A DNA stretch of 5,328 bases. It comes from Gemmatimonadota bacterium. Lineage in GTDB: Bacteria > Gemmatimonadota > Gemmatimonadetes > Longimicrobiales > Gaopeijiaceae. The DNA is taken from the NCBI GenBank assembly GCA_024638395.1, contig JAHEKK010000271.1, positions 1 through 5,328 on the forward strand, in the 5' to 3' direction. Shown here in pieces: positions 1-5,328 of this stretch. The translations under genes were made by a program, and so were the position numbers. Within the stretch, counting starts at the first letter, position 1; each line of letters starts with the position of its first letter. The notes beneath the pieces were generated by a model. The model searched no databases. It had not been told where the DNA came from and saw nothing but the letters and a program-made list of their open reading frames with translations.

Positions 1-15
1 CGTCGTCTCGGAGCC

Positions 16-1293
16 TCAGCCCGAATCCACCTCCTCGAGGCGGGATTCCAGGTAACGGCGCTCCACGGGCGACGTGGTGAAGCGCAGGGCCTCCCGGTAG
101 GCGGCGGCCGACTCGCCCGGGCGCTCGAGCCTCCGGAGAAGGTCGGCCCGGGCGGCGTGGAACAAGTGATAGCGGGCCATCAGCTTCTCGTTCGATAACG
201 CATCCATTTCGGCCAAGCCGTCCTCCAGGCCCCGGTCCATGGCGACGGCCACCGCCCGGTTGAGGCGGACGACGGGGGTGTCGTTCAGCTCCAGGAGCCG
301 GTCGTAATAGTGGGTGATCCGGCTCCAGTTGGTGTCCGCGGCGGACAGCGCCATTGCGTGTTCGGCCGCGATGGCGGCTTGAAGCTGGTACGGTCCCGGG
401 TGGCGATGGCGAAACGCCCGATTGAGGATCGCCCGGCCGATGGCGATCTGGCTCCGGTCCCAGCGCGACCGATCCTGCTCCTCGAGGGGGATCAACCGGC
501 CGTCGGGCCCGATCCTCCCCTCGCGCCGGGCGTCGTGGAGGACGAGGAGGGCCAGGAGACCCTGGGACTCCGGGTACCCAGGAACCAACTCAACGACCAG
601 ATGGGCCAAGCGGATCGCCTCACGACACAGGTGGGTCCTCAGCAGCTCCGGTGATTCGGTCGAGGCGTAGCCCTCGTTGAACACGAGATAGATCACGCCG
701 AGAACCGCGCCCAGGCGTTCTTCGATCTCGGGCTCGTCCGGTACCTCGTAGGGGATCCCGGCGTCCCGGATCTTGCGTTTGGCCCGCACGATACGCTGGG
801 CCATGGTGGTGGGAGACGCCAGGAATCCCCGCGCGATCTCGGCGGTGGACAACCCACCGACCACTTTGAGTGTGAGGGCGATCTGGGCTTCCCGGGATAG
901 GGCAGGGTGACAGCACGTGAAGATGAGGCGTAGCTCGTCGTCCCGGACGGGGTCGGTCACCGACGATGGATCGAAGGCCGAGGCGTCACCGCCCCTGCGC
1001 GCCGTACGGCCCCGCTGCTGGGATGCCCGGATGTCCCCCTCCTTGCGGTCGAAGGTCTGGCGCCTTCGGAGGCGGTCGATGGCTTTCCGCCGGGCGGTTA
1101 CGGTGATCCAACCCGCCGGGTTCTGAGGCAGACCCTCGTCCGGCCACCGGTCGAGTGCGCTTTGGAACGCCTCCTGAACGACGTCCTCCGCCATCTCGAA
1201 GTCGCCGCTGCAGACCCGGATCAGGGTTGCGACGATCCCCCGCCGCTCCCGCCTGTAGACGTCCTCGACCGCACTCCGAAGCGCTTCGGTCAA
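16..1293 (-). CDS. ECF42-type RNA polymerase sigma factor with C-terminal TPR-like extension (DUF6596 type)
   Basis: A cytoplasmic alternative sigma factor of 425 aa that directs RNA polymerase to a small set of promoters. Region sigma2 is about residues 10-78 (AEDVVQEAF at 35-43, then AIDRLRRR). The linker leads to DDELRLIFTCCHPAL (118-132), typical of this subfamily, and sigma4 follows at about 133-176 with the helix-turn-helix GGLSTAEIARGFLASPTTMA. Unlike ordinary ~190-aa ECF factors, it continues for about 250 residues, with the signature YLVFNEGYAST (202-212) and TPR-like helices at about 300-420. Known ECF42 factors lack a classical anti-sigma factor, need this extension for activity, and sit beside DGPF proteins, as here. 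I chose the TTG at 1293-1291: it overlaps the TGA of the upstream gene and directly precedes the conserved TEALRSAVEDVYRRE. The frame stays open upstream to 1563, but that extension is Arg-rich antisense-like nonsense lying over the DGPF gene. No clear Shine-Dalgarno precedes the TTG, which suits translational coupling. The family call is firm; the regulon is unknown. Confidence 0.93.
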   Translation of the reverse strand: MTEALRSAVEDVYRRERRGIVATLIRVCSGDFEMAEDVVQEAFQSALDRWPDEGLPQNPAGWITVTARRKAIDRLRRRQTFDRKEGDIRASQQRGRTARRGGDASAFDPSSVTDPVRDDELRLIFTCCHPALSREAQIALTLKVVGGLSTAEIARGFLASPTTMAQRIVRAKRKIRDAGIPYEVPDEPEIEERLGAVLGVIYLVFNEGYASTESPELLRTHLCREAIRLAHLVVELVPGYPESQGLLALLVLHDARREGRIGPDGRLIPLEEQDRSRWDRSQIAIGRAILNRAFRHRHPGPYQLQAAIAAEHAMALSAADTNWSRITHYYDRLLELNDTPVVRLNRAVAVAMDRGLEDGLAEMDALSNEKLMARYHLFHAARADLLRRLERPGESAAAYREALRFTTSPVERRYLESRLEEVDSG

Positions 1294-1625
1294 GCCTCGG
1301 GTGGCTCGAAAACAGGACGAACCTCGACGGACCCGGACCCCACGCTGGGGATCTGAGCGGCCCAATCGAGGGCTTCGTCGAGATCCCCGCAGTTCAGGAT
1401 GTAGTATCCGCCAAGGTGCTCCTTCGTCTCGGCGAAGGGCCCGTCGGTCACCACGCGCTCGCCGTCCCGGAGTCGAACGGTGGTGGCGGTGGCCGTGGGC
1501 AGTAGTCCCGCGCCGGCCTCGTAGCAGCCGGCTTCCTGGACGCGCTGCGTGTAGTCCATCCACGGGGTGAGGTCCATGTCTCCCGGGCGCCCTTCGTCGT
1601 TGTAGATGAGGAGCATGTAGCGCAT
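1290..1625 (-). CDS. YCII-related DGPF-motif protein, partner of the ECF42 sigma factor
   Basis: A small cytoplasmic protein of 111 aa from the YCII/DGPF family, which has a ferredoxin-like fold. The hallmark DGPF is at residues 61-64 within VVTDGPFAETKEHLGGYYIL. The N-terminal MRYMLLIYNDEG and the C-terminal DLDEALDWAAQIP...GSVEVRPV are also typical, and the length is normal. The biochemical role of these proteins is not established; no reaction is assigned here. Family members occur next to ECF42 sigma genes across many phyla and are usually among their targets. I chose the ATG at 1625-1623 because GGAGA (1636-1632) lies 6 nt ahead and the family N-terminus starts there. A longer reading from 1682 would run through the likely -10 element and carries no family sequence. 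The stop codon overlaps the sigma start, so the two are co-translated. Confidence 0.92.
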   Translation of the reverse strand: MRYMLLIYNDEGRPGDMDLTPWMDYTQRVQEAGCYEAGAGLLPTATATTVRLRDGERVVTDGPFAETKEHLGGYYILNCGDLDEALDWAAQIPSVGSGSVEVRPVFEPPEA

Positions 1626-1672
1626 GGGGGTTCTCCAGTTCCGTGTGGGTGAGTCGAACGCTTCAACCTCCC

Positions 1673-1699
1673 GACGAACCAAGCTGGCCCGAATCGACA
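1673..1699 (-). promoter_or_regulatory. Probable ECF42-dependent promoter of the DGPF-sigma operon
   Basis: On the minus strand TGTCGA (1699-1694, -35) is followed after 17 nt by CGTC (1676-1673, -10). This agrees with the target motif reported for ECF42 sigma factors (TGTCGA in the -35, CGA/TC in the -10). It lies about 50 nt ahead of the DGPF start codon, leaving a leader of roughly 40 nt that includes the ribosome binding site. I saw no second copy of the -35 hexamer in the other intergenic regions. It implies positive autoregulation, which is inferred from the motif and position. Confidence 0.7.
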
Positions 1700-1767
1700 G
1701 GGACCGGGAGGCGGAGGTCCTTCACCTGATTCTGCGAGGAGCGTCCGCCGGAACCTCTCGAACGGCA

Positions 1768-1805
1768 AACACCCCCGAGGTCTCGTCGGAGCCCCCGGGG
1801 GTGTT
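1768..1805 (-). terminator. GC-rich hairpin, probable intrinsic terminator of the barrel/secreted-protein operon
   Basis: A perfect 10-bp inverted repeat pairs AACACCCCCG (1768-1777) with CGGGGGTGTT (1796-1805). Two more G-C pairs follow after one mismatch, leaving a loop of about 12 nt. Read on the minus strand, the stem ends in GTGTTTGCC, a short T run, as expected of terminators in GC-rich genomes. It sits 35 nt past the stop at 1841 and upstream of the DGPF-operon promoter, so it would insulate the two operons. The weak T tract keeps confidence moderate. Confidence 0.55.
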
Positions 1806-1820
1806 CGAGTCGCGTGGTGC

Positions 1821-1837
1821 GACGCCGCGAAGGCGTC
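1821..1837 (-). terminator. Short hairpin immediately after the secreted-protein stop codon
   Basis: GACGCC (1821-1826) and GGCGTC (1832-1837) form a perfect 6-bp stem. As minus-strand RNA its loop is UUCGC, close to a stable UUCG-type loop. It begins 3 nt after the stop codon and has no U tract of its own. It may act with the larger hairpin at 1768-1805, or protect the mRNA 3' end from exonucleases. Confidence 0.35.
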
Positions 1838-1840
1838 AGA

Positions 1841-2980
1841 TCAACGGCCGCCCCGTCGCCGCTTGGCCTTCCGACCCGAGCTTCCCGACGAACGTGCAGG
1901 GGTGCTCCGCGTGGTCGGGGGTCGGCTTCCTGCCGACGGGCTGCCCGAGGGACGCCTCCCCGAAGGCCGGGCGGTGCCACCGGACGATCTGTCGCCCCCG
2001 CGGCGGTAGCCCTGACCGGCGATCACACGCCCCGCGCGGCCGATGATTCCGCCGTTGTTGATGCGGATCGGCCGGTAGCCGTAGATGTAGCCGGGGTAGC
2101 CGTAGCCGTAGCCATAGCCGCCGTACCCGTAGTACGGCGAGTACCCGTACCGGTAGAACGGACTGTAGAAGCCACCGATCCAGATCGGCCGGGCTGCACG
2201 ACGGCCGTACCCCCGCCGGTCGCCGCGGTCGTCCCTCGCTACGGCGAACCTGCCTGGGTAGGACACGGCCACCAACATGTCGATGACGTCTTCCGATACC
2301 CCGGCGTCGTCGAGGGCAATCAGGTCGTCGGCGTTCAAACGATCGATTCCCAGCCCCGTCTCGCCGAGCCATGCCTGGACGGCCTCGTCCCCCACGGCTT
2401 CCGTCGCCTCTACGACGTCGTCAGTGGAGAGGGGCGTGAAGGCCTGGGCGGCGGCACGGGCGCGGAAGCTGCTCCGAACGTCCGGGTTTTCCAGCCCCAC
2501 CTCTTCCAGCACGTCGGCATCGATCCGGTAGTACCGCTGGACCCATGCGACCGGTCCGTCTTCGCCGTCCAGCGACCGTACGTCCACCCATTCATCGGTC
2601 CCCACCATGGAGATGATGCCGGAGCTCCGCCGGGGTCCGTCGTCACACTCCAGGTTGGAGAAGGTGAAGATTCGGCGCCCGTCGTCGGAGAAGCGTGCGG
2701 ACTCCGTTCCCAGGCATCCGTCCTGATCGATGTTTCGCGTGACACCGTCTGCGGCGAAGAACTCCCGGTACTCGATGGCGCCGTCCACCAGGGTGATCAT
2801 CTCGACCTGGGTGGCGCTGGGCACGAAGCAGAGGGCTCCATCGGTTTCCTGCTCCTCGGTTTCCCAGCAGCCGAGGAACGGTTGCCAGCTGGACGAGGAG
2901 GTCTGTGCGGAGGCGGGCGGTACCGCGAGGAAGGCGAGCGCCATCATGCCCGCCAACTGTGCTGTCATGCTCGTCCTCAT
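1841..2980 (-). CDS. Secreted protein of unknown function with Tyr/Gly-rich stretch and polybasic tail
   Basis: 379 aa, not recognised as a named family. A Sec signal peptide covers residues 1-26 (one Arg, then GMMALAFLAV, cleavage after ASAQ). Residues about 31-155 look like a small beta-rich globular domain beginning WQPFLGCWE, with exactly four cysteines (38, 51, 89, 112) that could form two disulfides; a lipocalin-like fold is a guess. Residues 185-240 are helical and acidic, with LNADDLIALDDAGVSEDVID (215-234), a motif seen in assorted secreted bacterial proteins. Residues 271-302 are 14 Tyr and 9 Gly out of 32. Residues 326-379 hold 14 Arg, 2 Lys and 12 Ser with RGG triplets and almost no acid. 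The start at 2980 has AGGGGGG ahead of it. An alternative ATG at 2968 would remove the only positive charge before the hydrophobic segment, so I prefer 2980. The gene follows the barrel gene by 15 nt and is presumably co-transcribed. An envelope location is inferred. Confidence 0.82.
   Translation of the reverse strand: MRTSMTAQLAGMMALAFLAVPPASAQTSSSSWQPFLGCWETEEQETDGALCFVPSATQVEMITLVDGAIEYREFFAADGVTRNIDQDGCLGTESARFSDDGRRIFTFSNLECDDGPRRSSGIISMVGTDEWVDVRSLDGEDGPVAWVQRYYRIDADVLEEVGLENPDVRSSFRARAAAQAFTPLSTDDVVEATEAVGDEAVQAWLGETGLGIDRLNADDLIALDDAGVSEDVIDMLVAVSYPGRFAVARDDRGDRRGYGRRAARPIWIGGFYSPFYRYGYSPYYGYGGYGYGYGYPGYIYGYRPIRINNGGIIGRAGRVIAGQGYRRGGDRSSGGTARPSGRRPSGSPSAGSRPPTTRSTPARSSGSSGRKAKRRRGGR
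2075..2170 (-). repeat. Low-complexity Tyr-Gly codon repeat inside the secreted protein gene
   Basis: These bases encode residues 271-302 of the secreted protein, where GY pairs alternate (core YGYGYGYPGYIYGY). The DNA shows repeated GTAGCC and GTACCC hexamers on the plus strand. Such tracts can change length by slippage. I see no frame disruption here. Confidence 0.6.
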
Positions 2981-2995
2981 CTCGAACCCCCCTGT

Positions 2996-3793
2996 CTAGA
3001 ACCGAAAACCAATGCCGACGCTCCCCTGGAACCCTGCCAGATCGAGATCCTCGAATCCGATGAAATCCCCACCGAGGGGCGCCTCGGCCCAACCGTATCG
3101 GGCCTCACCCGTAAAGTACACCCTGGGCGACAGCGTGACATCCACACCGCCGAGCACGTGCACCGTAGGGGCTGAGCCGTCCGAATAGAAATTGTCGGGA
3201 AAAATGTCGAGCGTTTCGAAGTCGATGAACTCGCCGAACTGCTCGAACTGATACCAGGTCACGCCCACGGCAGCGCCCAGGTACGGGTTCACCTTGTTCT
3301 CGTCCGGTACCCAGGCCAATCGGCCGATGCGCCGGCCCCGCTGGTTCAGATACGTCTTGAACCCTACGAGGAGCGGCACGGTCGAGAAGCGCGTTTCCTG
3401 TTCGATGGGGAGATCCGCTTCGTCCACCCAATCCCTGAACTCGGACCGGGTACGGCTCTCCGAGAACCCCACCGACGCGGTGAGGTCCAGACGCTCACTG
3501 ATGCGGAGGCCCAACTCTCCAGCCACATGGGCCCCGTTGAAGTCTCCGTCCTCGACGGTGAGCTCATCCTGAGTGAACTGGAACAGGTCACTTCCGGCCC
3601 GGGGGACGGAATAGCCGACTTTGAGTACGAAGGATGCCTTGGGGGTTCCGAACAGGAATCCGGGATCCTGGGCCGCCAGTTCGCCGGTCCAGAGCGCGCC
3701 GCCCGTGAAAAGCGCCAGGCCCAGAACAAAGACCCGTCGCGGCTGCGGACGCCGGCGTGCGGCTCGATCACCGTTTTGGCGTATCCGTTCCAT
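2996..3793 (-). CDS. Outer-membrane beta-barrel protein, porin-like family
   Basis: 265 aa, probably an 8- to 10-stranded outer-membrane barrel. The N-terminus is long and Arg-rich (residues 1-20), then a hydrophobic segment (about 21-36) and a likely signal peptidase site near ELAAQ (38-42). The mature part alternates polar and nonpolar residues in strands, for example ASFVLKVGYSVPRAG (53-67), HVAGELGLRISERLDLTASVGFS (89-111, strand-turn-strand), VNPYLGAAVGVTWYQF (168-183), and paired strands at 210-234. It ends GSVGIGFRF, the terminal Phe being the usual recognition signal for BAM-mediated barrel insertion. Long acidic, aromatic-rich loops lie at about 112-135 and 184-207. AGGGGGAGA lies just ahead of the ATG at 3793, supporting this start. 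It leads a two-gene minus-strand operon with the secreted protein 15 nt downstream. The specific function, whether channel, receptor or structural protein, cannot be told. Confidence 0.85.
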   Translation of the reverse strand: MERIRQNGDRAARRRPQPRRVFVLGLALFTGGALWTGELAAQDPGFLFGTPKASFVLKVGYSVPRAGSDLFQFTQDELTVEDGDFNGAHVAGELGLRISERLDLTASVGFSESRTRSEFRDWVDEADLPIEQETRFSTVPLLVGFKTYLNQRGRRIGRLAWVPDENKVNPYLGAAVGVTWYQFEQFGEFIDFETLDIFPDNFYSDGSAPTVHVLGGVDVTLSPRVYFTGEARYGWAEAPLGGDFIGFEDLDLAGFQGSVGIGFRF

Positions 3794-4095
3794 GTTCTCC
3801 CCCTACCGTATCGGCCGGCCGCCGCCGAGGGCACCGTGCTGGGGCCGCTCTCCTGCGGCTCGGCTACATCTACTGGTACACCGTTGCGCAAGGCGCGTGC
3901 CACGCACTTCCCCGCGCCGGCGCTGCACAAACGGGGTTGATCATCCTCCACGCGGGACAGGCGCGTCCCGGAAATCGGACAGTCTTCCCCCGGGGCCGTT
4001 TGCGGGGCCACGCCCTACGGCCCTTGCCGCCGTCCGGGCGGTGGAGGACCTTGGCCGATGGTCAACTCCGTCGTCGCCCCTTCCCCGAGGTCTTC
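3794..4095. other. Divergent intergenic region between the barrel operon and the S9 peptidase gene
   Basis: About 300 bases with no convincing gene. Open frames crossing it are Arg/Pro-rich and lack family-like sequence. It must hold the promoters for both flanking units. The only structure I find is an inverted repeat CGGGAC (3953-3958) / GTCCCG (3965-3970) with a 6-nt spacer, in the middle of the region, plus a GC-rich hairpin around 4029-4043. The inverted repeat could be an operator, but a 6-bp arm in DNA this GC-rich is weak evidence. No TGTCGA element occurs here. Confidence 0.6.
3863..3891 (-). promoter_or_regulatory. Tentative housekeeping-type promoter for the barrel operon
   Basis: On the minus strand TTGCGC (3891-3886) stands 17 nt before TGTAGC (3868-3863), about 70 nt ahead of the barrel start codon. 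The spacing is right, but both hexamers are imperfect sigma70 matches, so this is only the best candidate seen. Confidence 0.2.
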
Positions 4096-5328
4096 ATGAG
4101 CCCGCGGACTGCCGCCGGGATGGTCGGTTCGGTTACGCTGTTCGTTCTTCTTGCCGGGGCGCCGCCGATCCGCGGCCAGCAATCGACCGGTCTCCTCCTC
4201 GAGGACTATTACCGCATCGTCCGCCCCACGGACGTTGCGGTATCACCGGCCGGAAGCCGGGTGGTCTTTACGCGTAGCCAGGTTCTGGAGGACGAGAACA
4301 GGACCCATAGCGAGATCTGGCTCGCGTCTCTCGCCGACTCCACGCCCCCCTTCCGGCTCACCAGCCCGGTGACGGACGCCTCCGACCCCCGATGGACTCC
4401 CGACGGCCGTTTGTTGGCGTTTTCCTCCTCGCGAGGGGGCTCCAGCGCGACGTGGTTTCTGAGGCTGGATCGTCCCTCGGGGGAAGCATTCCAGATCGAA
4501 GGACTCAGGGGACGACCCTTCTTCGACCCGACGGGACGCCGCTTCGCGTTTCTCGAAGAGGTGGCGCCGGCCGGAGACCCGGATGCGCCGGGTGAAGACG
4601 GTCCAGCGCCCGCTTCGTCCCTGACACCGGGCGAGGAGCGGATTCTCGAGCGCTTCGACGGGCGGGCCTACGACTGGATGAATTACCGCTTTGACCGGCA
4701 GGGGTATCTGCCCGATCCGAGAGATCCCGCGGCCACGCCTCCGGCCCAACTCTTCATCCTGCCCGCGGAAGGTGGCGAGGCCCGGCAACTGACGGATCTT
4801 CCCGTAGACGTGTTGGACCCGGCGTGGCGCCCCGATGGGGAGGCTCTGGCCTTCGTGGCCGATGCCCACGCCCGGGACGAGCATTCCTACGAGCGTGCAG
4901 ACCTCTGGACGGTGACCCTGGGTGGGGAGGTGACCCGGCTCACGGATGACGAGTACGACTACCGTGCGCCCGACTGGGCCCCCGGTGGCACGCGGCTCGT
5001 GGTGCGGGGCAACGTAGGGCTCGACGTCGTGATCGGGGAGCGCTGGGACCACGGCGCTCCCACCGACCTGTTCGTCTTCCATGCCGATGGTTCGGACCGG
5101 GTCAATCTGACCGAGGCATGGGACCTCATCCCGGGCGCTCCCCGGTGGAGCGCGGACGGGCGCTGGGTCTACTTCACGGGAGGCATCGGCGGGAACAGCC
5201 ACCTGTTCAGGGTCCCCAGCCAGGGGGGCGAAGTCGAGCAGCTCGACGCGCTGGCGGGCCTGAAGGTCCCAGAGCTTGACGGTCCCGTCCTGCCCGGCCG
5301 AGACGGCGAGGTTGCCCGCGTCGGCGAT
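4096..5328 (+). CDS. S9-family (prolyl oligopeptidase-like) secreted peptidase, N-terminal part, runs off the window
   Basis: 411 codons from the ATG at 4096, with no stop before the right edge. GAGG lies 5 nt ahead of the ATG. A signal peptide spans about residues 1-28 (MVGSVTLFVLLAGAPP, cleavage near IRGQ). The next stretch, LLLEDYYRIVRPTDVAVSPAGSRVVFTRS (33-61), is the classic entry into the S9 beta-propeller. Propeller blades with TolB-like repeats follow: DPRWTPDGRLLAFSS (97-111), FDPTGRRFAFL (143-153), DPAWRPDGEALAFVA (241-255), APDWAPGGTRLVV (291-303) and APRWSADGRWVYFTG (348-362). Family members carry a C-terminal alpha/beta-hydrolase domain with Ser-Asp-His that cleaves short peptides, often after proline or as acylaminoacyl- or dipeptidyl-peptidases. 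That domain would lie beyond the window, so catalytic competence cannot be judged. Family-like sequence ends near residue 382 (position ~5241); the last ~29 codons read unlike a propeller and overlap an antisense WD40 signal, so the 3' end may not belong to this gene. Confidence 0.85.
   Translation, partial: MSPRTAAGMVGSVTLFVLLAGAPPIRGQQSTGLLLEDYYRIVRPTDVAVSPAGSRVVFTRSQVLEDENRTHSEIWLASLADSTPPFRLTSPVTDASDPRWTPDGRLLAFSSSRGGSSATWFLRLDRPSGEAFQIEGLRGRPFFDPTGRRFAFLEEVAPAGDPDAPGEDGPAPASSLTPGEERILERFDGRAYDWMNYRFDRQGYLPDPRDPAATPPAQLFILPAEGGEARQLTDLPVDVLDPAWRPDGEALAFVADAHARDEHSYERADLWTVTLGGEVTRLTDDEYDYRAPDWAPGGTRLVVRGNVGLDVVIGERWDHGAPTDLFVFHADGSDRVNLTEAWDLIPGAPRWSADGRWVYFTGGIGGNSHLFRVPSQGGEVEQLDALAGLKVPELDGPVLPGRDGEVARVGD
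5230..5328 (-). CDS. Fragment of a WD40-repeat protein on the opposite strand, partial at the window edge
   Basis: Read on the minus strand from 5328, the frame gives IADAGNLAVSAGQDGTVKLW followed by DLQARQRVELLDFA. This is a near-perfect WD40 blade: a hydrophobic strand, S-A-G-x-D-G-T-V-K-L-W-D, then a turn. Of about 34 codons, 33 end in G or C, higher than in the plus-strand reading of the same bases. The frame stays open leftward, but past about 5227 it becomes the antisense of the peptidase gene and stops resembling WD40. The fragment overlaps the end of the S9 reading. It is probably the 3' side of a gene entering from beyond the right edge, joined here by rearrangement or misassembly. 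Confidence 0.55.

Noticed and set aside
1294..1563. N-terminal extension of the sigma factor frame
   Set aside because: It lies entirely over the DGPF gene in another frame, is Arg/Gly-rich, and precedes the conserved sigma N-terminus at the TTG.
1626..1682. Upstream in-frame ATG for the DGPF protein
   Set aside because: It adds 19 residues not typical of the family, overlaps the likely -10 element, and ignores the good ribosome site ahead of 1625.
2278..2283. Further TGTCGA hexamers (also near 3206) as extra ECF42 promoters
   Set aside because: They lie inside coding sequence, on the plus strand, with no gene start downstream in that direction.
1814..3175. Long plus-strand open frame (453 codons) over the secreted protein and barrel genes
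   Set aside because: It spans two well-supported minus-strand genes and their junction, shows no motif, and reads as antisense of GC-rich codons.
3716..3740. Twin-arginine (Tat) signal in the barrel protein (PRRVFVLG)
   Set aside because: Only the RR-x-F part fits, the leader is simply Arg-rich, and outer-membrane barrels are exported unfolded through Sec.
4243..5202. Long minus-strand open frame (319 codons) opposite the S9 peptidase gene
   Set aside because: It is rich in Pro, Arg and Gly with no family-like sequence and mirrors the peptidase codons. Only its extension beyond 5227 shows real protein character (WD40), and that is reported separately.

Overview
The window suggests a GC-rich, double-membraned, non-model bacterium. 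A metagenome-derived Gemmatimonadota or a related soil or sediment phylum would fit. The grounds are the GC-ending codons, the Gram-negative outer-membrane barrel ending in Phe, Sec signal peptides ending in 'A-Q', a secreted S9 peptidase, and an ECF42-type sigma factor. This placement is inference from style, not from a marker gene.

Layout, left to right. (1) Positions 16-1625, minus strand: a two-gene operon of a YCII-related 'DGPF' protein followed by an ECF42-type sigma factor with a C-terminal TPR-like extension. The sigma gene starts at a TTG that overlaps the DGPF stop codon (TTGA). Ahead of the operon lies TGTCGA-17 nt-CGTC, which matches the promoter described for ECF42 sigma factors, so the operon probably activates itself. 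(2) Positions 1626-1840: intergenic, with that promoter and two hairpins that would end transcription of the next minus-strand operon. (3) Positions 1841-3793, minus strand: an outer-membrane beta-barrel protein, then after 15 nt an unrecognised secreted protein with four cysteines, a Tyr/Gly-rich stretch and a polybasic Arg/Ser/Gly tail. (4) Positions 3794-4095: the divergent intergenic region. (5) Position 4096 to the right edge, plus strand: the beginning of a secreted S9-family (prolyl oligopeptidase-like) peptidase, covering the signal peptide and part of the beta-propeller. The catalytic domain is not in the window.

The last ~100 bases are odd. There the peptidase reading stops looking like a peptidase, while the opposite strand reads as a textbook WD40 repeat with almost pure GC third positions. 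This points to a junction near 5228-5245, either an assembly chimera or a real rearrangement.

I see no wholly new system. The items most worth a second look are the self-contained ECF42/DGPF unit with a readable promoter, the low-complexity secreted protein paired with a barrel protein, and the WD40 junction. No tRNA, rRNA, CRISPR array, insertion sequence or phage gene was seen.
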